64,000 nt of DNA from CAZDET01 sp964504335 (GCA_964504335.1 CAZDET010000012.1:1-64000); one strand, 5' to 3'. Counted from the first letter of the stretch, positions 19,836 through 28,181 are shown. Notes: generated from the sequence alone by a model not told the origin. Program-made: numbers and translations.

Positions 19836-19994
19836 ATGTTCAGTGGTTCCGGTTACCACGATGACCTCACACAGGCCTACAACTACGGTACAAACGCCTA
19901 CCTAATGAATCCGGAGCAATACCAAAAGCTTAAAAAGTTGCCTTCTTTGACAATTTTTGTGGTCGACACAAAACCGATGGCCGAAAAGGATTGA
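19836..19994 (+). pseudogene. Remnant of a CheY-like response regulator (C-terminal part of receiver domain)
   Basis: The 52-codon frame reads MFSGSGYHDD, then AYNYGTNAYLMNP and EQYQKLKKL. This matches the beta4-alpha4-beta5-alpha5 part of receiver domains, where the usual pattern is 'S....DD...AY..GAN.Y..KP...'. The switch Ser sits in FSGSG, and the usual KP lysine is replaced by Asn (MNP). A TGA lies in frame at 19827-19829, and no N-terminal half with the phosphorylatable Asp exists upstream. It is therefore read as a decayed gene fragment rather than a functional protein. Confidence 0.55.
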
Positions 19995-20411
19995 AGGCGG
20001 AGGATTTGTGTCGATATAACCACGAAAATGGTCAGAGAACCAAAAGTTGTTGAGTCATATCATTTTTGGCTCAATAAGAATCCGATAGGTTATACTGCTC
20101 CCAATTTAAACTGCCACATTGAAAGCAGGCTGTTAACGGCAAGTCGTATAATGCCAATACAAATTTTAATTGTCGTGAAAATTTGCATTGATATTATCAC
20201 GATTGAGGCCTGCAAAAAGGTGGAAATTCAAAAGAAACAAACATGAATCTAATCACCCAATTGCGAACGTACACAAAGGAGTACCACGATGGCCTGGAAG
20301 CCGCTACCAGGCTACCTTCCAACTGTTTGAGATGGTATGGGAACGACAAATGAGAGGAATCGCACGCACTACACTTGGTAAGATGCTCGAGCAAATCGCC
20401 GGCCGAAGACG

Positions 20412-20957
20412 CTAAACTTTATTGCGATCACCCACTCGCTCTTTTAATTTTTTTCGAGCCAGAAAGATGCGGCTTTTGACGGTCCCAATCGGAATGTTGA
20501 GGTAATCAGCAATTTCTTTGTATTCGTACCCGCGGTAAAACATTAGGAAGGGAACGCTGTAGATATCGCCAATTTCTTCGAGTAGTTTGGATAGCTCCTT
20601 CATTCGAACGTTCATTTCCCCTTGATTTGGAACGATTCCCTTGTTCTCAATGGCAAATAAAAAGCTCTCGATTGGTTCGTTGACGTGCTTGCGGCTTTTT
20701 TCTCTGCGGTAACGATTTATGTAAGTATTTCGCATGATCGTCGAAACCCAACTCTTAAAATTGGTGCCGAGGGTAAACTTATCTCGATGCTTAAAAGCCC
20801 GTAGGGCTGTTTCCTGCATCAAATCCTGAGCGTCTTCGTAGTTGCGCGTCAGGCGTAATGCGAAAGAGAAGAGAATATTTTCGAGTTTATCCATTTCAAG
20901 GGTAAACTCACTAGGCGACATGATAGTGTCTGTAGTTCCAGATAGGCTGTTTGGCAT
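20412..20957 (-). CDS. RNA polymerase sigma factor, sigma-70/ECF family
   Basis: About 181 residues from ATG 20957; ATG 20921 is an alternative and the longest frame needs TTG at 20996. Region 2 is clear (LRLTRNYEDAQDLMQETALR and FKSWVSTIMRNTYINRYRRE), as is region 4 (YEYKEIADYLNIPIGTVKSR, then LARKKLKE, the -35-recognition HTH). No anti-sigma factor gene is adjacent, unlike many ECF loci, so the signal it responds to cannot be inferred. Confidence 0.9.
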   Translation of the reverse strand: MPNSLSGTTDTIMSPSEFTLEMDKLENILFSFALRLTRNYEDAQDLMQETALRAFKHRDKFTLGTNFKSWVSTIMRNTYINRYRREKSRKHVNEPIESFLFAIENKGIVPNQGEMNVRMKELSKLLEEIGDIYSVPFLMFYRGYEYKEIADYLNIPIGTVKSRIFLARKKLKERVGDRNKV

Positions 20958-21384
20958 AGTGGGTGTATGTCTATTCCTAAATAAAAAATTGACCAAAAAA
21001 CATGCCAGAGCACAATCTACTGCCGGTCAATTAAATATACCTATTTCCTGCATTTTCTTTGATGTTATTTAATCCCCTTTACTAAATAAGATTAAAAAGT
21101 CTTTTTCTTTCGAGCAGCCTCTCCGCTTCAACGCGGGCAAAATTATTCATACTGGCCTGAAAATCTGAACATCTATGATTGGTTGGAGTTCAAATTCTGC
21201 AAGAAGTTGGCACCTGTATACAATGAACTGCATTTTCTTAATCGTTCTACAGTGAAATGTACGCATTACAGTTTTTTTAATGAGACACAACTACGCATAC
21301 TCGAGAAAAGGAGAACGCGACCACAAGGTAAAATCAGAAAAACGGATGAATACACACCGTTTACATCGGCCGGATCGCAACGGA
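20958..21384. other. Intergenic region between sigma factor and thioredoxin-like gene
   Basis: About 430 bp, AT-rich. It should hold the divergent promoters of the sigma factor and the thioredoxin-like gene, but I found no clear TAnnTTTG box, repeat or ORF in it. In-frame upstream codons from 21280 could lengthen the thioredoxin-like protein but do not look like protein-coding sequence. Confidence 0.5.
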
Positions 21385-21672
21385 ATGAAACAATTGCTGA
21401 GGTCGACTAAACCGACAGTAATCCTTTTTCTTGCTCCTTGGGATGGTGTTGGCACCATAATGGAAGAGGTACTCCGGCGCGTAGAACAAGACTATCATCA
21501 AACAGTACGTTTTGCAGTGATCGACGTTGAAGAAAACCAGGAGGCTGGTTCTATTCTCAATATCAACCGACTTCCCACCGTCGCATTTATTAAAGAGGGG
21601 GAAATCGTTAAATTACTCAGTGGTGCAGTCAATGGGAAAACCGTTCGGCAGGTTCTCGACCGCATGGTTTGA
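21385..21672 (+). CDS. Thioredoxin-fold protein lacking the CxxC active site
   Basis: A 95-residue protein with the thioredoxin pattern: PTVILFLAPWDGVG where active thioredoxins have a WCGPC-type motif, then VRFAVIDVEEN, the cis-proline segment RLPTVAFIKEGEIV, and the closing helix GKTVRQVLDRMV. Both catalytic cysteines are absent (Asp and Gly instead), so it cannot act as a disulfide reductase; a binding or scaffold role is inferred. ATG 21385 fits the domain boundary; ATG 21346 is possible. It lies 94 bp upstream of the response regulator in the same direction. Confidence 0.75.
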   Translation: MKQLLRSTKPTVILFLAPWDGVGTIMEEVLRRVEQDYHQTVRFAVIDVEENQEAGSILNINRLPTVAFIKEGEIVKLLSGAVNGKTVRQVLDRMV

Positions 21673-21766
21673 TCCAATTCTCAGACAAACAATCAATCCG
21701 GTTTTCCTGTTTTGCGTTTTACATAGACCGGACCATTTGTCTTTCCTACTTCAAGCACTACAAGAT

Positions 21767-22333
21767 ATGATCAAAAGCCTGGCCAAGATCCTCATCCTGG
21801 AAGACATGCCTACTGATGTGGAATTGATTAAACGCCAAATCAAACGAGTTGCCAGTGATACGCTTTTCGCGGTTGCTAAGTCCCGATCGGAGTTTCTAGA
21901 AAAATTGGAGTGGTTTGACCCGGATTTAATTCTCGCAGATTATCGGCTTCCGGATACGAATGGCCTGGAAGTGTTGCTATACGTGAAAGAACACCGGCCC
22001 GAAATTCCCTTCCTGTTTATTACCGGCACTTTAAATGACGAAGAAAAGGTAGCGGAGACGATCCTTAAAGGGGCTTCCGGATACCTGCTCAAAGACAACC
22101 TAAACAAGTTACCCAGCAAATTGGAAGAGATTTGGCAGGATCATACACTTGCTCAATCCGAAATGGAAGCTTACCGCCAGAAGGAGCGGGAATCCAGGCT
22201 CCTGCTGCAAAAAGTAATCTCCCTGGTGGAGCACTCGAAGTTCGAACAGCAGGAGGAGGTCCTATCTATCTTGCATGCCGTGTCGCGCAATCTGGCCGAC
22301 AGGCAGACAACGCCCCCCGCTCAAGTATCCTGA
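21767..22333 (+). CDS. Response regulator, receiver domain with helical C-terminus
   Basis: A 188-residue protein. The receiver domain (~6-125) has the acidic pair ED at 12-13, phospho-acceptor Asp58 in LILADYRLPD, the Thr of FITGT near 86 and the Lys of LLKDN near 108. The C-terminal ~65 residues are charged and helical and contain no recognisable DNA-binding or enzymatic domain, so it may act through protein contacts, like single-domain CheY-type regulators. ATG 21767 starts right at the domain. No histidine kinase gene is adjacent. Confidence 0.88.
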   Translation: MIKSLAKILILEDMPTDVELIKRQIKRVASDTLFAVAKSRSEFLEKLEWFDPDLILADYRLPDTNGLEVLLYVKEHRPEIPFLFITGTLNDEEKVAETILKGASGYLLKDNLNKLPSKLEEIWQDHTLAQSEMEAYRQKERESRLLLQKVISLVEHSKFEQQEEVLSILHAVSRNLADRQTTPPAQVS

Positions 22334-22358
22334 ATAACCTGGCCGATCAGACAGATGA

Positions 22359-22946
22359 CTAGCTAACCCTTCCTGAATTATTAGTAGAATTGCCTGCACT
22401 GAGGTGCTGGCTCGACAGCGATTCGTCGAATAGGCGAATGATCCGCTCGTTGTACTGAAGCATGTGATCGATAAAAATCAGGAAATTTTCCACATCCGAC
22501 GGCCCGTACCTTACTTGCGCAGATTCGGGAGCCCGACGCAAATCTTGCTTGTATTGGTAAAAGACCTTAAACCCCTCCAGCATTTTTCGCACGTTGACCG
22601 ATTGCTCCCTGAATTGCTCAATTGAATAGGCTTCCGCACGAAGCTGATTGCCAATCGGAGGAATCCTGCTGTACCGAAACGTACCATCCGGAGCGGCCCC
22701 CACCTCCTGGTCGGCCCCATTTATCGACACTTCTTCCAGATCGCGGCAAATTAAATCAGCCAGATCAATCTCGAAATAATTGGCGATTTTGTTTATCAAA
22801 TAGAGCCTTGGCTCCACATTTTTCGTCTCATAGGCGGCGATATTACTACGCTTTACCGCGAGAATAGTAGCGAGTTTTTGTTGGCTGAGTTTTCGCTGTT
22901 TACGCAAAAAGCGAATATTTTTTGCCAAATGATTAGCAGCCTCCAT
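22359..22946 (-). CDS. XRE family transcriptional regulator (paralogue 2)
   Basis: A 195-residue protein from ATG 22946. The helix-turn-helix lies at residues ~8-68 (KNIRFLRKQRKLSQQKLAT and VKRSNIAAYETKNVEPRLY). A helical C-terminal region follows, with MLEGFKVFYQYK and FLIFIDHMLQYNERIIRLFD matching the tail of the regulator at 9103-9561 (VVQGYRAYYQ and LLLIIEQLIRINTAFLNDL). It is convergent with the response regulator, 25 bp apart. Shared tails suggest a lineage-specific regulator family with a sensing or dimerisation role. Confidence 0.85.
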   Translation of the reverse strand: MEAANHLAKNIRFLRKQRKLSQQKLATILAVKRSNIAAYETKNVEPRLYLINKIANYFEIDLADLICRDLEEVSINGADQEVGAAPDGTFRYSRIPPIGNQLRAEAYSIEQFREQSVNVRKMLEGFKVFYQYKQDLRRAPESAQVRYGPSDVENFLIFIDHMLQYNERIIRLFDESLSSQHLSAGNSTNNSGRVS

Positions 22947-23049
22947 TAAATTGTAGTCTATTTTGTAGTTACCTGTAGAATGATACGTGCAATATGTACT
23001 AAATTAGTGAAAAAACCCCGCATCGAAAGTGGAAAATCACGTAAACACC

Positions 23050-23067
23050 TTGTTTTTGTAAAAACAA
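23050..23067. promoter_or_regulatory. Palindrome TTGTTTTT-GT-AAAAACAA
   Basis: Perfect 8-bp arms with a 2-nt spacer, in the spacer between the XRE regulator (minus) and the outer membrane protein (plus). It could be an operator for the adjacent XRE protein or a promoter element. Only symmetry supports it. Confidence 0.35.
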
Positions 23068-23139
23068 TTCTCAAACATGAGCCATCGAACAACCCATATA
23101 TCAATTTTGTTTCTTAATTATCTCATTGAACTTTCAACA

Positions 23140-23883
23140 ATGACGTACACCACACTGCGATCCACATTCGCCCTGGCAGTTTTCCTTACCGCTCTGCTGC
23201 CGCTCACTACCAGCGGCCAGATCGTCGATCAGGGAAATTTCATGGTCGGCGCCTCTCTCGGTCTATCCGCCGCTAGTTCTAACGTCGAGTCAACCGTCGA
23301 CGGACAGCCTCCAACTAAGAACGATGCGAATTCAACCACCTTTTCCGTCAACCCAAAGATTGGGTACTTCCTCGTCGATCGGTTTACTATCGGCTTGGGG
23401 ATGGATTACACATTTAACCGAACCAGCGAACCCGTCAGTAATACGGACCCCACGCTGGGAGATGATTCCGATTTCGACTCCGACTTACTCTTCGGGCCTT
23501 TCTTAAGGTATTATGCCCTTGCCAGCGAGGATACCGGATTTTTTCTCGAAGTTGCCTTCGGCTTTGGTAGCAGCGTAGATGAAATCATCTTCGGTGGAGA
23601 AGAACAAACGACGAGCACCAACGTCCTGGCAGCCAGTGCCGGCCCCGGATTTACCATATTTAACTCCAAGGGAATCGGGCTGGAGGCCCTGGTCAAATAC
23701 AACTTTGCACGATCCAGTTTTGACATCAATTTCCGGGATCAGACGCTGGAAACCATCACCTGGACCAACCAGGTCGATTTGAGCCTGGGTCTGGTGTTTT
23801 ACTTCACCCGGGTGGCACCGGCAGGAACGCCAAGAGGAGGAAGTAGAGATCAACCCGAACCAGCCAGTAGTACGTTCTATTAA
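23140..23883 (+). CDS. Outer membrane beta-barrel protein
   Basis: A 247-residue protein. The signal peptide (residues 1-~25, MTYTTLRSTFALAVFLTALL to TSGQ) is followed by alternating amphipathic strands typical of OmpW/OmpA-like 8-stranded barrels, with aromatic residues near strand ends (VNPKIGYFLVDRFTIGLGMD, DLSLGLVFYFTR). The last ~20 residues are polar and disordered. ATG 23140 starts at the signal peptide; an upstream ATG at 23077 would add an unlikely leader. Function cannot be named beyond an outer membrane location. Confidence 0.8.
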   Translation: MTYTTLRSTFALAVFLTALLPLTTSGQIVDQGNFMVGASLGLSAASSNVESTVDGQPPTKNDANSTTFSVNPKIGYFLVDRFTIGLGMDYTFNRTSEPVSNTDPTLGDDSDFDSDLLFGPFLRYYALASEDTGFFLEVAFGFGSSVDEIIFGGEEQTTSTNVLAASAGPGFTIFNSKGIGLEALVKYNFARSSFDINFRDQTLETITWTNQVDLSLGLVFYFTRVAPAGTPRGGSRDQPEPASSTFY

Positions 23884-23980
23884 TAGCTGATTTCGCATCC
23901 CGAGGTATGCTCGTGGCTGAGCAACGAGCTACTCCGGTTTACCGATAGATAGTTATTCATTAACCAAACTTCATTTAGCA

Positions 23981-24391
23981 ATGAGCAATAACAATTCAAA
24001 TTGGAAACTCGGGCTCGGCCTGTTAGCAGGCGTCGCGCTCGGCTACTACCTTAACTCACAAGAGGGCCGCGAGTTTCGCGAGCGTACGAGCAAGCAGCTC
24101 AACCAAATCGGTGAGCAGTTAAATGACTACAGCCGCCAGGTTTCGGAAAAGGCCAATGAGCAATCAAAGCGCCTGGGTAGCAACCTGCAGTCTTCCCTCG
24201 ATCGTAGCAAGCAATGGGTAGATGACGTGTCCTCGAACCTAAAGAGTAACATCAACCGGATCGGCAACAGTGCCGAAAGTAAGGTCGATCAGGCTGAAAG
24301 CAGCTTTCAGCGCGGGGTCGATCGTGCACAACGGGCCATCGATGACAAAAAAGAGGAAATCGAACGCTCCCTCGACAACGGGAAGTCCTAA
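23981..24391 (+). CDS. YtxH domain-containing protein
   Basis: A 136-residue protein with the YtxH signature, an N-terminal glycine-rich membrane segment (LGLGLLAGVALGYYLNS) followed by a long amphipathic helical or coiled-coil tail rich in Gln, Ser, Lys and Asp. YtxH proteins are small envelope or general-stress proteins in many bacteria; the mechanism is unknown. It is the first of four co-directional small envelope genes and is followed by a good terminator. Confidence 0.85.
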   Translation: MSNNNSNWKLGLGLLAGVALGYYLNSQEGREFRERTSKQLNQIGEQLNDYSRQVSEKANEQSKRLGSNLQSSLDRSKQWVDDVSSNLKSNINRIGNSAESKVDQAESSFQRGVDRAQRAIDDKKEEIERSLDNGKS

Positions 24392-24426
24392 GATCACCTG
24401 TTTGCGATAATCCCATATTTGGAATA

Positions 24427-24454
24427 AAGGCGGGCTGACACATCCCGCCTTTTT
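24427..24454 (+). terminator. Rho-independent terminator after the YtxH gene
   Basis: AAGGCGGG (24427-24434) and CCCGCCTT (24444-24451) form an 8-bp GC-rich stem with a 9-nt loop, followed by a T run. It separates the YtxH gene from the holin-superfamily gene, so read-through between them is probably limited. Confidence 0.85.
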
Positions 24455-24499
24455 CATATCATTGATGTTTTTCAACGATTAACCAACACTCCACTTCCT

Positions 24500-24865
24500 A
24501 TGAAACAGATGGACGAAATCCTCGAATCCGTCGGGGAAAGCTACGGTATCCTTCTACGGCATATCAACAACCGAATGGACTATGTCAAGCTGGAAGCAGC
24601 CGAAACATCCTCTCTGGTGATCTCTTCTCTGATTACCCTGTTCGTTCTGTCCTTTATGGCAGTGACCGTCCTCGGATTCGGATCGATTGCGCTGGCCATC
24701 TACCTCGGCAACCAGTTGCAGGATCTGGCCCTGGGCTTCCTGATCGTTACAGTTATTTATCTGCTCCTCACCATCATCGCATACGCACTGCGCCACCGGC
24801 TTATTACCAACCCTGTGCTCACCATGGTGATTAGCAAATTCTTCCACTCAGAAGAAAATGACTGA
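24500..24865 (+). CDS. Phage-holin-superfamily membrane protein (PF07332-like)
   Basis: A 121-residue protein with an amphipathic N-terminal helix (HINNRMDYVKLEAAE) and two hydrophobic hairpin helices (VISSLITLFVLSFMAVTVLG and LALGFLIVTVIYLLLTII), as in the holin-X/phage-holin family of chromosomal proteins. There are no phage genes nearby, and in Bacteroidota such genes usually accompany YtxH genes, so an envelope or stress role is more likely than lysis. It is followed 5 bp later by the next gene. Confidence 0.82.
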   Translation: MKQMDEILESVGESYGILLRHINNRMDYVKLEAAETSSLVISSLITLFVLSFMAVTVLGFGSIALAIYLGNQLQDLALGFLIVTVIYLLLTIIAYALRHRLITNPVLTMVISKFFHSEEND

Positions 24866-24870
24866 ACCCT

Positions 24871-25263
24871 ATGGTAGAGCGGAAAACCATTCGAACCCTG
24901 GGTGCCCTCCGCCGGCGAAAGGCCGTCCTCAAACGGGAAATGGAGGCTTCCCGGGAAGAGCTCCGCGTCCGAGCCTATTCCATTCAATCTGATGTACAAA
25001 AGTACGCGTTAAGACGCGTAGTAGTTCCCGTGGCTTTACTCGCCACGCTTGTTTACGTCGGCTCGAAATTATTATCCGACAAATCACCGACCGACCAGGC
25101 AGAAGTAGCCGCTACAAATGCGGTACCAGCACCCGCTGAATCCACTCCCTCCAGACAAGGGTTTATCACTACTGCCAAACAGTGGTGGCCCTTCATCCAG
25201 TCGGCCCTCACCTTTGCCGCTTCCTACTACCAGCAGCGGCAACAGGAGCAACAGAGTTCTTAG
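24871..25263 (+). CDS. Small single-span membrane protein, unknown function
   Basis: A 130-residue protein not assigned to a named family. The N-terminal third is basic and helical, one membrane span lies around residues 51-68 (VVVPVALLATLVYVGSKLL), then comes a Pro/Ala-rich linker, and the C-terminus ends in a Gln-rich tail. It starts 5 bp after the holin-family gene, so the two are surely co-transcribed; together they look like an envelope module. Confidence 0.7.
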   Translation: MVERKTIRTLGALRRRKAVLKREMEASREELRVRAYSIQSDVQKYALRRVVVPVALLATLVYVGSKLLSDKSPTDQAEVAATNAVPAPAESTPSRQGFITTAKQWWPFIQSALTFAASYYQQRQQEQQSS

Positions 25264-25288
25264 CACCTGTTAAACGTGTCACTTTCCT

Positions 25289-25318
25289 TTTGTACCATAG
25301 CCATTTTACCTATGTTTA
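25289..25318 (+). promoter_or_regulatory. Candidate Bacteroidota promoter for the PRC-barrel gene
   Basis: TTTG (25289-25292), an 18-nt spacer, and TATGTTTA (25311-25318), one mismatch from TAnnTTTG. It lies ~97 bp before the gene's ATG. Confidence 0.35.
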
Positions 25319-25415
25319 TCCTCTACTACCTCATCCCTAAGTAGGATTTAAAAACGGCTTCTAAGCGCATCCCTAATTGGCTGGCCCCATAAGCACCAAA
25401 CTTCAAACCGGCATA

Positions 25416-25799
25416 ATGAACGCTATGGTGACTCTCTTTTCGGCTTCTGCCATTCTCGGCACCGATGTGCTTACTGCTGAGCATTTCAGCCTCGGTACCC
25501 TTCGGGACCTGATCTACGACACGTCCTCTTCGCAGTTGGCGTATTACATCATTGAGGCAGGGGCCTATCTGGGATTGGAAGACCGGCTCTACGCCGTACA
25601 TCAGCGTCATTTCTACCTTCATCCGGAAGAGGAAGTACTCATTTTCCACAGTAAGCTCCGGGAAGTTCAAGCAGACCCACCTCCCGATCTACCAGAATAC
25701 TACGAAAACATGTCGGTAGCTTCCGCCCAAGCGTTCGCTCTTTTATTAGATCAATTCACCGCCACACCCAGCCATCGAACCGATTGTGAAGGGATATAA
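25416..25799 (+). CDS. PRC-barrel domain-containing protein
   Basis: About 127 residues from ATG 25416; the longer frame needs TTG at 25377. Residues ~5-80 follow the PRC-barrel pattern: LFSASAILGTDVLTAE, LGTLRDLIYDTSSSQLAYYI, GAYLGLEDRLYAVHQRHFYL and EEEVLIFHSKL, where typical relatives read 'G..LG.I.D...D...G.IAY.V...GG.LG.G..L.AVP'. PRC-barrel proteins are small stress- or membrane-associated or RNA-processing-linked modules. It follows the YtxH/holin group in the same direction, which is a common association of stress genes. Confidence 0.7.
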   Translation: MNAMVTLFSASAILGTDVLTAEHFSLGTLRDLIYDTSSSQLAYYIIEAGAYLGLEDRLYAVHQRHFYLHPEEEVLIFHSKLREVQADPPPDLPEYYENMSVASAQAFALLLDQFTATPSHRTDCEGI

Positions 25800-25957
25800 A
25801 ATAAAAGTTGCCTACGTATAGAAAGCAATCGTAACGAGTTACCTATATTTAAGTCATCCTAGCACTCCTTTGTATGTGAATCACCTTCCCTGTGTGAGAA
25901 TTCATCCATTTTTCGACCTAGACCCGTAAGAGCTGACCAGGCACGGTGTTGTCTGGC

Positions 25958-25974
25958 CCCGTACCTCGTACGGG
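25958..25974 (+). promoter_or_regulatory. Leader hairpin upstream of the malectin protein
   Basis: CCCGTAC and GTACGGG form a perfect 7-bp stem with a 3-nt loop, ending 29 nt before the ATG at 26004. There is no T run, so it is not a simple terminator; it may be a 5' mRNA stability or translation element. Confidence 0.5.
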
Positions 25975-26003
25975 CTTAAATACTTTTGAACAAATACAAT
26001 CCC

Positions 26004-28172
26004 ATGAATCGCTTTCCCTGCCAACAGCTAGCACTTTGGTGCCTGGTGTATCTGCTAGTTCCTTTTACCAATTCCGCACAAGAAGTCCTTATCAATTGCG
26101 GGAGCCCCACGCCCTACACAGATATATTTGATCGAGCCTATTTTTCCGATCAATATTTCGAAGGTGGTGCGTTATTTTCCAGTGCGTATTCGATTGATCG
26201 CACCCTGGATGATTCCCTTTTCAACACCGAGCGCTTCGGCTCAGATTTCAAGTATACTCTTCCTCTTCCGGAGGGCGAGTACGTCCTGGAACTTTGGTTT
26301 TCGGAAAATTTCTTTTCGGAACCGAATGCACGGGTGTTTGATGTAATAGCGGAAGACCAAGCCTTACTTTCTGATTTCGACATCTTCGCCCAAGCCGGCG
26401 GAAGCAGGAAGGCACTGGTAAGCCAACACGCACTTTCCATCGAGGATGGTGCCCTCAATCTCCGCTTTACCAGCACCGGAGCAAATAGCAAGGGAGAAGC
26501 CAAGGTAAATGCCATCATCGTGCGCTCCTCCGGACCGGATACGGCTCCTGTTTTAACTATTTTCAGCCCAGAAAACCGACAACTCTACCGCCGGGGAACC
26601 ACCCTGAGAGTAAATGCCATTGCCGGCGACATCGAAACTCCCTATCTATCTGATGCCATCATCTGGACGCTGGACGGAACTCCCATACCCGGCGACACCC
26701 GATTCGATCTTCCCACCGATGAATTGGATTTTGGATCACATCAATTGCGGGCTACCGTATCCGACCAGGCGGGGCAAACCTCGGAGGCAATCATCGATTT
26801 TACCCTGGTAAGCGATTACCCACCTCGAATCAATCTGCTTCGCCCGGAAGTTAATGATCGCTTCGGCACCACTGGCACTATTCGCCTAACGGCCCGTGCC
26901 GAAGATATCGACGAAGGGGATATCTCTGAGCGCATTCAATGGCACTCCGATATCGACGGCGAAATTGGGACCGGTGCCGATCTGGTAGTCCAGCTCTCCG
27001 AAGGCGCTCATTTTATTACGGCAGCCATCACGGATAATTCCGGCCTGACCCAGTCCAAAACAACCGGCATCCTCGTCGAACAGCCGATGAGCACCCCCTT
27101 CTACATCAATTGCGGCTCCGCAGAAGACAGGGAGCTAGGCGGTATCCTCTGGCAGGGGGATCGCAATTTCTCTGCCGGACGAACGTACGCCACCCTGGCC
27201 GATGTTTCCCGAACGCTCGAACTGGACAACGTCTACAAAACCGAGCGCTACGACGTACGCGATTTCAACTATACGTTCCCGGTCGATCCGGGTACCTATA
27301 CCGTACAGTTGCTCATGGCTGAAATCTGGTTTGTCGTTACCGGAATCGGCGGAACAGACACCGGCGCACCGGCCGTCGGTTCACGGGAGTTTACGGTAGT
27401 ACTGGAGGGCGATACCATTCTCCAAAAATTGGATCTGAATGCCCTCAGCCAGAGTGTTTATCCAGTAGCGGAGGCGTTCATTTACGAAAATGTGGCGGTG
27501 GCCGATGGGGCACTCAATATTGAATTTCTACGAATATCTACATCCAATTACCCCAAAATCAACGGAATCGCCGTGTGCGATAGCCCGGCCTCCGACTGCC
27601 TTTCGGATTTGGAACGCCCGAACGTTCAGCTCAGTCAATTCGCCGGCGAATCAATGGGAGGAAGCAGCCGGATTTCCTGGGCCACAACCCGCGAGCTCGG
27701 TAACATTGGCTTTGAACTCGAACGCTCCATCGACGGTATCGCATACGACCTAATCGCCTTCTTCCCTGGCTTCCTGAATAGCGAGGGAAATCGGAAGTAT
27801 TTCTTCACTGATCGCGGTTTTCTCGGACAAGCCTATTACCGCGTCACTGCACAATTTATGGACGGTAGCGAAATGGAATTTGAACCTATTCTAATCGAAG
27901 ATGCTGATTTCCTTTCCGACCGCCCCATCGTGTATCCAAACCCAGTCGGGGATGCCGTTTCCATTTTCTTCGGTCCTGATTTTACGACCGACACCCCCGC
28001 AACAGCCTATTTATTTGATACTTCCGGTAAGTTGGCTTCAAAATTAACCGGTACCCTCACGCAGCTCCAAACCGCGTTACAGGACCGGTTAATTCAATTG
28101 CCGCAAGGGATTTATCAATTGCGGGTCGAAACGGAAACCCTCACCTTCAATCAGAAAATAGTGAAGAATTGA
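26004..28172 (+). CDS. Malectin-domain secreted protein with T9SS type A sorting domain
   Basis: A 722-residue protein from ATG 26004; the longer frame uses TTG at 25986. A signal peptide ends near NSAQE. Malectin-like domain 1 (~25-170, VLINCGSPTPYTD, DYKYTLPLPEGEYVLELWF-like) is followed by two Ig-like domains (~180-355), malectin-like domain 2 (~358-530, FYINCGSAEDRELGG, FPVDPGTYTVQLLMAEIWF) and a beta-sandwich. The C-terminal ~75 residues (IVYPNPVGDAVSIFF to TFNQKIVKN) are a type A T9SS signal. Malectin domains bind carbohydrate, so a polysaccharide-binding surface protein is inferred. It is convergent with giant 3, 9 bp apart. Confidence 0.9.
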   Translation: MNRFPCQQLALWCLVYLLVPFTNSAQEVLINCGSPTPYTDIFDRAYFSDQYFEGGALFSSAYSIDRTLDDSLFNTERFGSDFKYTLPLPEGEYVLELWFSENFFSEPNARVFDVIAEDQALLSDFDIFAQAGGSRKALVSQHALSIEDGALNLRFTSTGANSKGEAKVNAIIVRSSGPDTAPVLTIFSPENRQLYRRGTTLRVNAIAGDIETPYLSDAIIWTLDGTPIPGDTRFDLPTDELDFGSHQLRATVSDQAGQTSEAIIDFTLVSDYPPRINLLRPEVNDRFGTTGTIRLTARAEDIDEGDISERIQWHSDIDGEIGTGADLVVQLSEGAHFITAAITDNSGLTQSKTTGILVEQPMSTPFYINCGSAEDRELGGILWQGDRNFSAGRTYATLADVSRTLELDNVYKTERYDVRDFNYTFPVDPGTYTVQLLMAEIWFVVTGIGGTDTGAPAVGSREFTVVLEGDTILQKLDLNALSQSVYPVAEAFIYENVAVADGALNIEFLRISTSNYPKINGIAVCDSPASDCLSDLERPNVQLSQFAGESMGGSSRISWATTRELGNIGFELERSIDGIAYDLIAFFPGFLNSEGNRKYFFTDRGFLGQAYYRVTAQFMDGSEMEFEPILIEDADFLSDRPIVYPNPVGDAVSIFFGPDFTTDTPATAYLFDTSGKLASKLTGTLTQLQTALQDRLIQLPQGIYQLRVETETLTFNQKIVKN

Positions 28173-28181
28173 GCCATTATT

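Larger units (their letters stand above)
19351..20411. other. Gene-poor, AT-richer interval with gene remnants
   Basis: About 1.06 kb without a convincing intact gene between the surface protein and the ECF sigma factor. It holds a post-gene hairpin, a 16-bp interrupted palindrome, the C-terminal part of a receiver domain and a 36-codon ORF at 20243-20353 whose start faintly resembles a heme oxygenase. The reading frames at 19603-19836, 20028-20246 and 20188-20415 have no recognisable content. Confidence 0.6.

Noticed and set aside
24500..24865. Prophage remnant suggested by the holin-like gene
   Set aside because: No endolysin, integrase or structural phage gene nearby; the family is common on chromosomes next to YtxH genes.
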